From: Arthrobacter globiformis NBRC 12137
GTDB taxonomy: Bacteria; Actinomycetota; Actinomycetes; Actinomycetales; Micrococcaceae
Length of the DNA stretch: 64,000 bases
Reading direction: 5' to 3'
NCBI RefSeq assembly: GCF_000238915.1
Contig: NZ_BAEG01000080.1
Coordinates: 62,001 to 126,000 of the forward strand
The translations under genes and the position numbers were made by a program. The notes beneath the pieces were generated by a model, which worked only from the letters and a program-made list of their open reading frames with translations, was not told where the DNA came from and ran no database searches. Position 1 is the first letter of the stretch. The number at the start of each line of letters is the position of its first letter. Shown one piece after another: positions 10,415-19,585 of the stretch.

Positions 10415-10618
10415 GATCACTCCTGCGGCTGTTCAGTTTTCCGAACCATACTCGATGTCCAGTTGGGGTCCGCGCGCCTCGCCCTGACTCAAGGCTAAGC
10501 ACACTTAGTAATTTCGCCAAGGTCTGGCGGAAACCCGTGACGCTGTAGATCAAATTGTTTGTGATTCTGGCCTCGTGAAGCCCCCGTTTCCCGGGTGCAG
10601 GCCGGGGCCGCGCCTACG

Positions 10619-11842
10619 ATGATGGGGATGACTCCGCCCGACAGCCCGCCGCCGTTCAGCCTCCGCGGCATCGCTGTTCCGGCCTTCGGACCTGCGCTCC
10701 TGTTCAGCATCGGCCAGGGGGCCATCCTGCCGGTGGTGGCGCTGTCCGCCCGTGAACTGGGCGCGTCCGTTGCCGTGGCCGCATTGATCGTCACGCTCAT
10801 CGGCCTGGGCTCGTGGTTCTTCAACCTGCCGGCCTCCATGATCACCCTGAAGTTCGGCGAACGCTGGTCCATCGTGGGCGCGGCCGCCGGCGGGGCGCTG
10901 GCGCTGCTCGCCGCCGGAGTGTCCCTGGTGATTGGCAACGGACTCTGGCTGCTCGCGGTGGCGATGGCCGTCGTCGGGATGTCCGCGGCCGTCTTCAGCC
11001 TGGCCCGGCAGAAGTACCTCACCGAGGCCGTGCCGGTTGAATTCCGCGCCCGTGCCCTGTCCACGCTGGGCGGCGTGAGCCGCATCGGCACGTTCATCGG
11101 TCCGTTCATCGGCGCCGCCGCCATCGCTTTCGTCGGTATCAGCGGCGCGTACTGGGTGGGCGTGGCCGGCATGGCCGCTGCAGCCGTGCTCGCCGTCACC
11201 GTCCCTGATCTGGTGGCCGTGGACGGGTCCTCCGCCAGGACCGGTCCGGAGCCCACCCTGCGGGGCGTGGCCGTCTCGCACGCGGGAGTTTTCCTGACTG
11301 CCGGAATCGGCATTCTGCTGCTGAGTGCCCTCCGCGCCTCCCGCCAGGTGGTGATCCCGCTGTGGGCCGACCACCTGGGCCTCGACCCGACACATGCCTC
11401 ACTGGTCTACGGGCTCTCCGGGGCGATCGACATGCTGGTCTTCTATCCGGCGGGCAAGGTGATGGACCGGCGCGGGCGGCAGTGGGTGGCCATCCCGTCC
11501 ACGCTGATCATGGGTGTGGCGCTGGTGCTGATCCCGCTGACCGGCGGGTTCACCAGCCTGCTGCTCGTTGCCCTGCTGATTGGCTTCGGCAACGGGATCA
11601 GCTCCGGCCTGGTGATGACGCTGGGCGCCGACTTCTCACCCGACCGCGGCCGCGGGCAGTTCCTGGGCCTCTGGCGGTTCATGGCCGACGCCGGCACCAC
11701 CGGCGGCCCCGTGCTTCTCTCCGCGGTGACGGCCGCGGCCTCCCTCGGCGCCGGCGTGACGGCCACCGGGGTACTGGGGTTCGCAGCCGCGGGCGTGTTC
11801 GCCGTCGTACTCCCCAGACTCAGGCACCGCCGCAACTACTGA
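10619..11842 (+). CDS. MFS transporter
   Basis: A 407-residue protein with about 12 hydrophobic segments and the MFS loop signature between helices 8 and 9 (GKVMDRRGRQWVA). A second MFS motif lies in the first half near FFNLPASMITLKFGERW. The substrate cannot be read from the sequence; drug or metabolite efflux is typical for this type. Three ATGs (10619, 10622, 10628) are possible and none has a clear Shine-Dalgarno, so the start may be 9 bp later. The gene is divergent from glgX, with 204 bp between the starts. Confidence 0.8.
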   Translation: MMGMTPPDSPPPFSLRGIAVPAFGPALLFSIGQGAILPVVALSARELGASVAVAALIVTLIGLGSWFFNLPASMITLKFGERWSIVGAAAGGALALLAAGVSLVIGNGLWLLAVAMAVVGMSAAVFSLARQKYLTEAVPVEFRARALSTLGGVSRIGTFIGPFIGAAAIAFVGISGAYWVGVAGMAAAAVLAVTVPDLVAVDGSSARTGPEPTLRGVAVSHAGVFLTAGIGILLLSALRASRQVVIPLWADHLGLDPTHASLVYGLSGAIDMLVFYPAGKVMDRRGRQWVAIPSTLIMGVALVLIPLTGGFTSLLLVALLIGFGNGISSGLVMTLGADFSPDRGRGQFLGLWRFMADAGTTGGPVLLSAVTAAASLGAGVTATGVLGFAAAGVFAVVLPRLRHRRNY

Positions 11843-11937
11843 CGCGCTTGCCCACCTGCGAGTCAGCTGGGCGGGTCGAGGCGTAACGGAAGTCCCGATA
11901 TGACGCGCGCCTTTCACCGCCGCTTTGGACGGTGAAG

Positions 11938-11956
11938 TTAGGTTAGCCTACACTCA
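11938..11956. promoter_or_regulatory. DtxR/IdeR-type iron box
   Basis: TTAGGTTAGCCTACACTCA matches 16 of 19 positions of the DtxR/IdeR consensus (TTAGGTTAGSCTAACCTAA), with the left half perfect. It lies about 70 bp upstream of the GTG start of the substrate-binding protein, where it could overlap the promoter. In actinobacteria such boxes repress iron-uptake genes when iron is sufficient, so the operon at 12028-18497 is predicted to be iron-repressed. Confidence 0.75.
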
Positions 11957-12027
11957 GCATGGCTCTTGTCGGCCTTTCGCTTTCCGCCTGCCCCGTGTGC
12001 AGGCATTCATATCTAGGTGGTTTACCG

Positions 12028-13575
12028 GTGCGCTCCTCATTCCCGCTGTCCGTGTCCGTGGGACTCGTGGCGCTTCTCTCCCTGTCCGCCTGCGGCTTCA
12101 GCGGCGAAGCCGGCAAATCCAGCCAAGCGGCCGACCTTGACCAGCGGATCGTCGTGGACAACTTCCGGGCACCCGTGGCGGACTGGGCTCTGGAGAGCGA
12201 CGCCGCCTACATTCTGTCCCTGTCCGGGTGCCTCGAGACCCTGACACGCTACGACGAGACCCAGGGAAAGATCGTGCCGTCGCTCGCCACGGAGTGGAAG
12301 CAGGTTTCCGATCTCGAATGGGACTTCACCCTCCGCGAGGGCGTCAAGTTCCAGGACGGTGCCGCGCTCGACGCCAAGGCGGTGGTGACCTCGCTGCAGA
12401 ACGTCCTCGACGCCGAGGTGCCCGCCCGCGCCTTCAGCCCGAAGGTGGTCAAGGCGGTCAAGGCCATCGACGACCACACGGTCCGCGTGACCACCCCGAC
12501 CGAGAGCCCGCTGGTGCCCTACCGGCTCGCGAGCGTGAACACCGGCGTGCTGTCGCCGGCCGCGTTCAAGGGCGACACCGTCGATCCCTTCGGCCACTGC
12601 ACCGGCCCGTTCACGCCCGTGTCCGAGAAGCCGAAGCAGTCCCTGACCCTGGACCGCAACGAGGACTACTGGGGCGGCCAGGTGAAGCTCGCCGGCGCCG
12701 AGATCCGGTTCATCACCGACGGCGCCACCCGCACCGCCCAGGTCCAGACCGGCGAGGCGGACGTGTCCCTGTCCATCCCGGTCTCCGGCCTGGCCGCGCT
12801 GGAGTCGGACTCCAAGGTGAAGGTCCTGAAGGCGGATTCGCCGCGGACCGCCACGCTGTACATGAACAACGGCAAGGCCCCGTTCGATGACGTCGAGTTC
12901 CGCAAGGCGGTCCGCTCGGCCCTTGATCTGGATGCGCTCGCCGCCAGCGTCTACGAGGGCGCGGCGATCCCGGCCAGCGGGCCCTTCGCGCCGTCGGAGC
13001 CGTGGGCCATCGAGGGTGCGCAGACGCCGAAGCAGGACGTTGACGCCGCCAAGAAGCTGCTGGCCTCCGCCGGCTACACTGCCAGCCGGCCGCTGGAGAT
13101 CATCGCCATCGTGGAGCGCGCCGAGTTCGCAGACGTTGCCACCGTCATCCAGGAGAACCTGAAGGCCGTGGGCGTCCCGGTGAAGATCCAGACCAAGGAA
13201 TACGCCGCCGTCGAACCGGACCTGCTGTCCGGCAACTACGACATGGTGCTGAGCCAGCGCAACCGCCTGATCGACATCGCCGACCCCATCGGCTTCCTCA
13301 CCGCTGACTACACCTGCGACGGCACCTACAACCTCAGCCACTTCTGCAACGCCGAGTACGACAAGAAGATCGCCCAGGCAGCCACGACGGCCGACGCCGA
13401 GGCTCGCTACAAGCTGTATGCCGAAGCCGGCCAGATCCTCCAGGACCAGGCCGTGAACGTGTGGCTGGTCAATGAGCAGGCCATCGACGCCGTCCGCACC
13501 GACCTGCAGGCGCACGTCCAGGACCCGCTGGCGCGCTACGTGCTCCGGGCCGAAACGGCCAAGTCCGGATCGTGA
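12028..13575 (+). CDS. Oligopeptide/nickel-type ABC transporter substrate-binding lipoprotein (SBP family 5)
   Basis: The product is 515 residues from GTG 12028. A lipoprotein signal peptide ends in LSLSAC, with lipidation expected on that cysteine. The mature part follows family 5 binding proteins such as DppA, OppA, NikA and CntA: an early LETLTRYDE region, LATEWKQVSDLEWDFTLREG, and a C-terminal domain with YDMVLSQRN. The family binds peptides, nickel chelates or opine metallophores. An iron box upstream suggests a metal-chelate ligand. It is the first gene of an operon with two permeases, a fused ATPase and an MFS protein. An upstream frame from 11959 would place 23 residues ahead of the signal peptide and was rejected. 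Confidence 0.88.
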   Translation: MRSSFPLSVSVGLVALLSLSACGFSGEAGKSSQAADLDQRIVVDNFRAPVADWALESDAAYILSLSGCLETLTRYDETQGKIVPSLATEWKQVSDLEWDFTLREGVKFQDGAALDAKAVVTSLQNVLDAEVPARAFSPKVVKAVKAIDDHTVRVTTPTESPLVPYRLASVNTGVLSPAAFKGDTVDPFGHCTGPFTPVSEKPKQSLTLDRNEDYWGGQVKLAGAEIRFITDGATRTAQVQTGEADVSLSIPVSGLAALESDSKVKVLKADSPRTATLYMNNGKAPFDDVEFRKAVRSALDLDALAASVYEGAAIPASGPFAPSEPWAIEGAQTPKQDVDAAKKLLASAGYTASRPLEIIAIVERAEFADVATVIQENLKAVGVPVKIQTKEYAAVEPDLLSGNYDMVLSQRNRLIDIADPIGFLTADYTCDGTYNLSHFCNAEYDKKIAQAATTADAEARYKLYAEAGQILQDQAVNVWLVNEQAIDAVRTDLQAHVQDPLARYVLRAETAKSGS

Positions 13576-13612
13576 CGCTCCGCTGTACAGGACCCAAAGT
13601 GCTGGGTTCCGC

Positions 13613-14554
13613 ATGATGCTGTTCCTCGCCAGGAGAACGGCGGCCCTGGTGGTCGCCGTTCTTCTGGCATCTTTCGTGGTGTTCCTCATCCCCTACGTCA
13701 CTCCGGGCGACCCGGTGCGCAAGATCATCCGCTCGCGGGTGGCCGGCGACGCGATCGACGACTCCGCCGTCCAGGCACTAAGCGCCCAGCTGGGACTCCA
13801 GGATCCCCTGTGGACGCAGTACCTGCGCTGGCTCGGGCGCTTCGCCAGCGGCGACATGGGCCTGTCCTACACCAGCCGCACGCCCGTGGCGGACCAGGTG
13901 CTGCCCGCCCTCTGGGTCACGCTCAGCCTGGTGGTCATGACGCTCGCGGTGGCCGCGCTGATAGCGGTGATCCTCGGCATCGCCGCTGCCCTGAACGAGG
14001 GCCGCGCGGCCGACAAGGCCATCACCGCCGTCTCCCAGGCGTTCATCGCCATGCCGGAATACTGGCTGGCGCCGATGCTCGTGCTGGTCTTCGCGCTCGA
14101 ACTGTCCGTTCTGCCGTCGGCCGGGTGGGAAGGCCCGACGTCGGCGGTGCTGCCCGTGGCGGTCCTCGCCCTGCGTCCGGCGAGCCATTTCACGTCCGCC
14201 GTGCGCGAAGGAATGCTGGATGCGCTGGGCGCCGAGCATGTCACCGCTGCACGGGGCAGGGGACTGAGCTACTTCCATACGGTCCGGAAGCACGTGATCC
14301 CCAACGGCCTGCTGCCCCTCACCACGCTGGCGGCCGTGTGGTTCGCAGGCCTGCTGGGCGGATCCGTCATCATCGAGGTCATCTTCGCGATCCCAGGCAT
14401 GGGGCGCCTGCTGTTCGACGGCGTCCTGAACAGCGACATTCCGCTGGCGCAGGGGGCCGTGGTGGTGGTTGTGGGGCTGGCTGTCCTGCTGACTACGGCG
14501 GCGGATTTGGTCCACGGACTCCTCAACCCCCAGGTCAGGCTGCGCCATGCGTAA
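13613..14554 (+). CDS. ABC transporter permease, DppB/NikB type
   Basis: A 313-residue inner-membrane protein with the DppB-type start MLFLARRTAALVVAVLL and the extracytoplasmic segment PGDPVRKII typical of the first permease. About six membrane helices and the ATPase-coupling EAA loop (AARGRGLSYFHTVRKHVIPNGL) are visible. It forms the pore with the next gene product. Two adjacent ATGs (13613, 13616) are possible starts. It lies 37 bp after the binding-protein gene and overlaps the next gene by 8 bp. Confidence 0.9.
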   Translation: MMLFLARRTAALVVAVLLASFVVFLIPYVTPGDPVRKIIRSRVAGDAIDDSAVQALSAQLGLQDPLWTQYLRWLGRFASGDMGLSYTSRTPVADQVLPALWVTLSLVVMTLAVAALIAVILGIAAALNEGRAADKAITAVSQAFIAMPEYWLAPMLVLVFALELSVLPSAGWEGPTSAVLPVAVLALRPASHFTSAVREGMLDALGAEHVTAARGRGLSYFHTVRKHVIPNGLLPLTTLAAVWFAGLLGGSVIIEVIFAIPGMGRLLFDGVLNSDIPLAQGAVVVVVGLAVLLTTAADLVHGLLNPQVRLRHA

Positions 14555-15392
14555 ACTTCCCCTTCACATCAGGCTTGCCGCCTGCATCCTGGCCGTTGTG
14601 GTGCTGTCCGTGGCCCTGGCCGGCTGGATCGCGCCCTATCCGCCGGCGGAGCAGGACCTTGCCTCCCGGCTGTCCGCGCCCACCGCAACCCACTGGCTGG
14701 GCACCGACCACCTGGGCCGCGACACCCTGAGCCGGCTGCTCGACGGCGGCCGCTTCTCCCTGACCATCGCCGCCCTCGCCACGGTGCTCACTGCGGTCAT
14801 TGGCACGGCGATCGGCGTGCTCAGCGCCCGGCGGCGGGGCTGGCTGGACGAGTTCTTCACCCGCACCAACGACATCCTCCTGGCCATGCCGGAAATGGTG
14901 GTGGCGCTGTTCCTGGTGGCCGCGCTGGGGGCGGGGTATCCCGCCCTGCTGCTGGCCCTGACCGTCACGGGCTGGACACCCTTCGCGCGGCTTGCACGGG
15001 CGCTGGCCTACGACGTCTCCGCCCGCGGCTTCATCGAGGCGGCCCGTGTGCTGGGCTGCTCGCCGTGGTTCACTGTGCGGCGGCACATCCTGCCGCACCT
15101 GGCAGGGCCGCTGCTGGGGCAGGCCACGCTCCGGTTCGGGCAGTTCCTGATCAGCGTCGGAGCCCTGTCCTACCTGGGCCTGGGGGTGCAGCCCCCGCAG
15201 TCCGACTGGGGCTCCATGCTCGCCGCCGCCCAGCCCTACGCCGTGAGGTCGCCGATGACCATCCTCGCGCCCGGCCTGGTGATCTTCACCGTGGCACTGT
15301 GCGTCACCCTCATAGGCCAGCATCTGGCGCGCATGTCCAGCAGCCGGCTGCTGCTGGCCACTGCCCCTGCACCGGAGGCCACCCATGCCTGA
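14547..15392 (+). CDS. ABC transporter permease, DppC/NikC type
   Basis: A 281-residue permease with the DppC-type features HWLGTDHLGRDTLSRLLDGGR near residues 50-70 and the EAA loop AARVLGCSPWFTVRRHILPHL. About six membrane spans. It starts by an 8-bp overlap with the previous gene (ATGCGTAA) and ends by an 8-bp overlap with the ATPase gene, so the three are translationally coupled. It is the second half of the pore of the iron-box-controlled importer. Confidence 0.92.
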   Translation: MRKLPLHIRLAACILAVVVLSVALAGWIAPYPPAEQDLASRLSAPTATHWLGTDHLGRDTLSRLLDGGRFSLTIAALATVLTAVIGTAIGVLSARRRGWLDEFFTRTNDILLAMPEMVVALFLVAALGAGYPALLLALTVTGWTPFARLARALAYDVSARGFIEAARVLGCSPWFTVRRHILPHLAGPLLGQATLRFGQFLISVGALSYLGLGVQPPQSDWGSMLAAAQPYAVRSPMTILAPGLVIFTVALCVTLIGQHLARMSSSRLLLATAPAPEATHA

Positions 15393-17088
15393 GGGCCTGC
15401 TCATCGAGGACCTGCACCTCAGCGTCCGGGCGCCGGCTTCCCGCCCGGTGCTTTCCGGCGTCGGCCTGTCCGTGGCTCCGGGCGAGTTCGTTGCCCTGGT
15501 GGGGGCCTCCGGAAGCGGCAAGACGATGACCGCGCTGGCCGTCCTGGGACTGCTGCCGCCGCAGATCCAGGCCGGGTCGGGGTCCATCAGCCTGGGCGGG
15601 ACGGACCTGCTGCGCGCCAGCGGCGCGGAGCTCAACCGCCTGCGCGGCGGCCGGATCGGGATGCTGTACCAGCAGCCCAAGCGGATGTTCAACCCCCGCA
15701 TGACCATTGGCAGCCACCTGGCCGAACCGCTGAAGCTGCACCGGGGGCTGCGCGGCCGCCAGGCCAGGGAGCAGGCGCTGGGGCTGCTGGCCGACGCAGG
15801 ATTCGACGATCCCGCGCGGATTGCCAGGGCCTATCCGCACCAGCTGTCCGGCGGGATGGCGCAGCGGGCCATGCTGGCCGTGGCAATGGCGGGACAGCCG
15901 GAGCTGCTGCTCGCCGACGAGCCGACCTCCGCACTGGACAAGGTACTGGAGCGGCAGATCCTGGAACTGATCGACAACCAGCGGCGCCGGCACGGGCTCG
16001 GTGTCCTCTACATCACCCACGACCTCGCCACCGTCTCCGCGTTCGCCGACCGGGTGGTGGTGATGGATGCCGGTTGCGTCCAGGAGGAAGGCCCGGCCAG
16101 GACCGTCCTCGGCGCGCCCCGGACCGCATGCGCCAGGGAGCTTCTGGAGGCGTGCGCCCTCACCCGCCGCCGTATTGCCGCGGCGGGGGAGCCCGGACCG
16201 TCCCGCGACATCCTGGCCCTGCACGGCGTCACCAAGCGGTTCGCCAAAGGGCGCGGCGCCCGCCCGGCCTTGGACAACGTCTCGCTGAGCCTCCGGGAAG
16301 GCGAGATCCTCGGCGTCCTCGGCCAGTCCGGCTCCGGGAAGAGCACGCTTGCCCGGCTGCTGGTGGACGTCGAGGCCCCGGACCGGGGCAGCATCGCCCG
16401 GACACTGTCCAGGGCGGACGGCAGGAACGACGACGGCGGCGCCGGTTCCGGCGTCCCCGGCACCGAGGTGCAGCTGGTCTTCCAGGAACCGCACGACGCC
16501 TTCGATCCCCGGATGAAACTGTTCGCCAGCCTGGAAGCCCCGCTGCGACGGCAGCGGGCGTGCACGGCTGACGAACGCCGGGACCGCATCCACCAGGCCG
16601 TCCGGGACGTTGAGCTGGAACCCGGCATGCTGGACAGGTACCCGAGCCAGTGTTCAGGGGGCCAGCTGCAGCGGCTGACGATCGCCCGGGCGCTGCTGCT
16701 GGACCCGGCGGTGCTGATCTGCGACGAGGCAACGTCCGCGCTGGACGCCGTGACGCAGCGGAAGGTCCTGGACCTGCTGCTGCGCCTGCACCGGGACCGC
16801 CGGCTTTCGCTGATCATGATCTCCCACGACATGAACGTCATCCGGTACATGAGCCACAGGGTGGCCGTGCTGTACCAGGGTGCCCTGGTGGAGCTGGCCG
16901 GCACTGCCGACTTCTTCGCCAACCCCCAGCACCGGCACAGCAAGGAACTGGTGGCGGCCGCCCGCGCCCACCCGACGGCGTGCGCCGCCCCGGTGGCCTG
17001 CAGTGACCTGGCGGCCTGTGCCCACCGGGGGTCCGGCAGGCTGGGGACTACCCGTCTCCTCGAACTCGTCACCAGCCCGGACTCATAA
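15385..17088 (+). CDS. Fused double ATPase of the oligopeptide/nickel-type importer (DppD-DppF fusion)
   Basis: A 567-residue protein made of two complete ABC domains. Domain 1 (about 1-270) has Walker A GASGSGKT, signature LSGGMAQR and Walker [13 protein letters not shown]. Domain 2 (about 275-540) has GQSGSGKS, signature CSGGQLQR and LICDEATSALD. In many systems these are two separate proteins (DppD and DppF); the fused form is known and needs no partner. The first ten codons overlap the permease gene. The C-terminal 50 residues are Ala/Cys-rich with four cysteines, without obvious function. Confidence 0.93.
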   Translation: MPEGLLIEDLHLSVRAPASRPVLSGVGLSVAPGEFVALVGASGSGKTMTALAVLGLLPPQIQAGSGSISLGGTDLLRASGAELNRLRGGRIGMLYQQPKRMFNPRMTIGSHLAEPLKLHRGLRGRQAREQALGLLADAGFDDPARIARAYPHQLSGGMAQRAMLAVAMAGQPELLLADEPTSALDKVLERQILELIDNQRRRHGLGVLYITHDLATVSAFADRVVVMDAGCVQEEGPARTVLGAPRTACARELLEACALTRRRIAAAGEPGPSRDILALHGVTKRFAKGRGARPALDNVSLSLREGEILGVLGQSGSGKSTLARLLVDVEAPDRGSIARTLSRADGRNDDGGAGSGVPGTEVQLVFQEPHDAFDPRMKLFASLEAPLRRQRACTADERRDRIHQAVRDVELEPGMLDRYPSQCSGGQLQRLTIARALLLDPAVLICDEATSALDAVTQRKVLDLLLRLHRDRRLSLIMISHDMNVIRYMSHRVAVLYQGALVELAGTADFFANPQHRHSKELVAAARAHPTACAAPVACSDLAACAHRGSGRLGTTRLLELVTSPDS

Positions 17089-17102
17089 GGACCACCTGAC
17101 CC

Positions 17103-18497
17103 ATGGCGTACCTGCCTGAAACCCGCATTCTGCTCGGCACCCAGCTGGTGTTCAATCTGGGCTTCTACGCGGTGATTCCCTTCCTGGCCGGCGCCATGGG
17201 CGGGGATTACGGACTGGACGCCGCCGCCGTCGGGCTTGTTCTTGGCGCCCGGACCTTCAGCCAGCAGGGGATGTTCCTGTTCGGCGGGCTGATCGCCGAC
17301 CGGTGGGGCGCCCGCCGCGCGATCCTGACCGGCTGCCTGGTCCGCATCGCCGGGTACGCCACGCTGGCGGCCGCTTCGGATTTCACGCTGTTCCTGCTCG
17401 GCGCCGTGCTGACCGGTGCGGGAGGGGCGCTGTTCTCGCCTGCCCTGGAGTCGCAGCTGTCCCGGGCGGACCGCTCCCATGCAGACCCGTCCCATTCAGA
17501 CCCGTCCCCTGCGGACAATACAGGCCAGACCAAGGAACGGGCCCCGGGTAAGGCGCGGCGCTCGGTGTTCGTCTGGCTGGCCATCACGGGGGAGATGGGT
17601 GCCCTGGTTGGCCCGCTCCTGGGAGCTGCCCTGCTGGGGTGGGGCTTCCGAGCGGCGCTGGCGGCCGGCATTGCCATCTTTGTTGCGGTGACGGTGGTGC
17701 TGTGGTTCCGCCTGCCCGCCGGTTCACCGGAGAAGGCGGTAGCTGGCGCGGGGGAGCCGGGAGCGTCACCGGGCAAGTCCCTGGGCGCCCTTGGATGCCT
17801 GAAGAACCGGCGCTTTGTGGGGTTCTGCCTGCTCGCCAGCACCAACATGGTGGCCTACAACCAGCTCTACTTCGCGTTCCCGCTGGAGCTGGACCGGCGG
17901 GGCCTGGACGGTTCGTGGCTGGCCATGCTTTTCCTGCTCGCCTCCGTGCTGACGTTGCTTCTGCAGCTGCCAGTGGCCGCGGCCGGCCAGCGGCTGGGGC
18001 CGGGCCGGGCTATGTCTGCAGGCTTTCTGCTGCTGGGCGCCGCGTTGGGCGCGGCCGCCGTGACGTCCGGCGACGCGGAATCCGCCGGTCCCGTGGCATC
18101 CGGTTCCGTGGCCTCTGGCTCGGCGGAGGCCGGTGCGGTGGCCCTGATGGCAGGCATAGTCGGCGCGCTGATCCTGGGACACATGCTCCTGACACCCACA
18201 ATCCTGTCGCTGATTCCGCGGTTCATCCCGGCGGAGGGGGCCGCGTCAGGCCGCGGCGCATATTACGGACTGTCCGCTACCTGCGGCGGCATCGCCGTTC
18301 TGGTTGGGAATGCACTGCTGGGCTGGCTGCTGGACCTGACGGACCGGCACCACTGGTGGCCGGGCACACCCTGGCTGCCGATGGTGGGTCTCGCGGTCCT
18401 TGCCGCGCTGACGATGCCGCGGCTGCTGCACGGAATCCACCGCGGCAACGGGCTCGCACCCACGGCAGCCGCGAATTCACAGGAGCGGGTGGCATAA
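17103..18497 (+). CDS. MFS transporter in the iron-box operon, possible metallophore exporter
   Basis: A 464-residue, about 12-span transporter of the major facilitator superfamily with the loop 2-3 motif GGLIADRWGARRA. The central loop holds a hydrophilic stretch with repeated HxDPS units (SHADPSHSDPSPAD). It starts 15 bp after the ATPase gene, with AAGGA upstream of the ATG, and is the last gene of the operon. In staphylococci the importer of the opine metallophore staphylopine (cntABCDF) is paired with an MFS exporter (cntE), and the gene order here is similar. Export of a metallophore is therefore a hypothesis, since no biosynthetic genes are present here. Confidence 0.8.
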   Translation: MAYLPETRILLGTQLVFNLGFYAVIPFLAGAMGGDYGLDAAAVGLVLGARTFSQQGMFLFGGLIADRWGARRAILTGCLVRIAGYATLAAASDFTLFLLGAVLTGAGGALFSPALESQLSRADRSHADPSHSDPSPADNTGQTKERAPGKARRSVFVWLAITGEMGALVGPLLGAALLGWGFRAALAAGIAIFVAVTVVLWFRLPAGSPEKAVAGAGEPGASPGKSLGALGCLKNRRFVGFCLLASTNMVAYNQLYFAFPLELDRRGLDGSWLAMLFLLASVLTLLLQLPVAAAGQRLGPGRAMSAGFLLLGAALGAAAVTSGDAESAGPVASGSVASGSAEAGAVALMAGIVGALILGHMLLTPTILSLIPRFIPAEGAASGRGAYYGLSATCGGIAVLVGNALLGWLLDLTDRHHWWPGTPWLPMVGLAVLAALTMPRLLHGIHRGNGLAPTAAANSQERVA

Positions 18498-18504
18498 CGG
18501 CCCC

Positions 18505-18526
18505 GCCGCCAAAGCCAACTGGCGGC
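18505..18526. terminator. Weak hairpin between convergent genes
   Basis: GCCGCCA (18505-18511) pairs with TGGCGGC (18520-18526), a 7-bp stem with an 8-nt loop, 7 bp after the MFS stop and 11 bp before the end of the opposing gene. There is no T tract, so termination is only likely. Confidence 0.4.
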
Positions 18527-18537
18527 GCGGGCGGTGG

Positions 18538-19215
18538 TTACGTCCCCGTCCAGCGGCGGAGGGTGCTGTTCACGAGGCCGATCAGCACGGCCGTCCACCA
18601 GCACGCCTGCGAGATGCTGAGTGCGATCAGCAGCCGCGTGCGCAGACGGCGGCCCAGTTCGCTGAAGCGTGTTTCCCGCGGAAGCGCGAACATCTTGTGC
18701 ATGGCCGGGGCGATGCTCAGGCCGTTCAGCATCAGGATGAGCACGCAGCCAAGCTTCACCGCGGTTACCGGGTTGGTGAGGTCGGGCTGGATGAGGGCTC
18801 CGGAGGCCAGCAGGAGTGCCAGGCCGCCCCAGATCAGCGGCTTCGCTGCCTTCTCAAGCTTGGGTGATTCGTGCATGTGCACTTTGCCCATGAGCCACAG
18901 CAGGCCCAGCCAGTCGACAACGAGGATGGTGCCGAAGGACAGCACCAGGGCGAGGATGTGGGCGGCGAGTCCAATGCGGTGGAGTTCCGGGCCGCAGTCC
19001 ACGAAGTGCCCCACGAGCAGGGAGGCGAGCCAGCCTGCGGTGCAGAGGACACCCAGCAGGAACAGCCGGATGGTCTGCCTGCGGGAGGTGGGGGTCCTTA
19101 GCGCGGCGCGGTTGCGGCGGGGAACGAACTGGCGCTGGGATTGGGACCAGGCTGCGGAGATTGCCGCGGTACGGGTTTCAGGGCGGGTCAAGGTGGTGCG
19201 GGTGTCGGCGATCAT
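18538..19215 (-). CDS. Multi-pass membrane protein of unknown function
   Basis: A 225-residue protein: a basic, Arg/Thr-rich cytoplasmic N-terminus of about 48 residues, then about five hydrophobic spans. Conserved-looking features are a GHFVDCGPELH loop, HILALVLSFGTILVVDWLG with a buried Asp, HMHESPKLEK with two histidines, and KLGCVLILMLNGL. The paired histidines and membrane Asp would suit metal or cofactor binding, but this is speculative. Start ATG 19215 is preceded by GAAAGG at 9 nt. It is convergent with the iron-box operon and not part of it. Confidence 0.65.
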   Translation of the reverse strand: MIADTRTTLTRPETRTAAISAAWSQSQRQFVPRRNRAALRTPTSRRQTIRLFLLGVLCTAGWLASLLVGHFVDCGPELHRIGLAAHILALVLSFGTILVVDWLGLLWLMGKVHMHESPKLEKAAKPLIWGGLALLLASGALIQPDLTNPVTAVKLGCVLILMLNGLSIAPAMHKMFALPRETRFSELGRRLRTRLLIALSISQACWWTAVLIGLVNSTLRRWTGT

Positions 19216-19585
19216 AAATGCCGGCCTTTCATCACTGTTGTGCTCCCCTGAGAGTGGTGCCGGGAGCTGGGCTGACCGGGAGTTCCGGACAGCAGGGAAC
19301 TGCTGGGCTGGGTTGGGGATTTTCTTATGGTGCCTGGCGTGGCTGGCGCGCTGCGATGCAGGGCGGGGGCTCCTGGAGCTTGTGGCTCTGGAGGAGTTTC
19401 GGGCTACCTAAATGAATACGATACAGGTTGATTTATGGATTAAGCAAAGAAAGCGTGTTCTATTGATCGGCGCGTCGCCCCCAAATTCGGTCTGACGATC
19501 ATGTATTGCGGCATCTTCGAATCGGCCTCCCGCTGGTGTGCAGATGGCCTGCTGTGAGGGGGGTCGCCGCGGTGCGGATTGCGTC
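19216..19585. other. 370-bp non-coding interval
   Basis: No gene, repeat or terminator hairpin was recognised. The stretch 19405-19475 is markedly more AT-rich than its surroundings, as promoter or horizontally acquired DNA often is, but no defensible promoter pair was identified. The 5' side lies upstream of the membrane-protein gene at 19215 and must contain its promoter. Confidence 0.4.

Noticed and set aside
10495..10508. CTAAG...CTTAG inverted repeat upstream of the MFS gene as an iron box
   Set aside because: Only 5-bp arms, and too far from the DtxR/IdeR consensus; the box at 11938 is much better.
12037..13689. A 550-codon open frame on the minus strand across the binding-protein gene
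   Set aside because: The plus-strand frame has a lipoprotein signal and family 5 motifs; the minus frame has none and is an antisense shadow.
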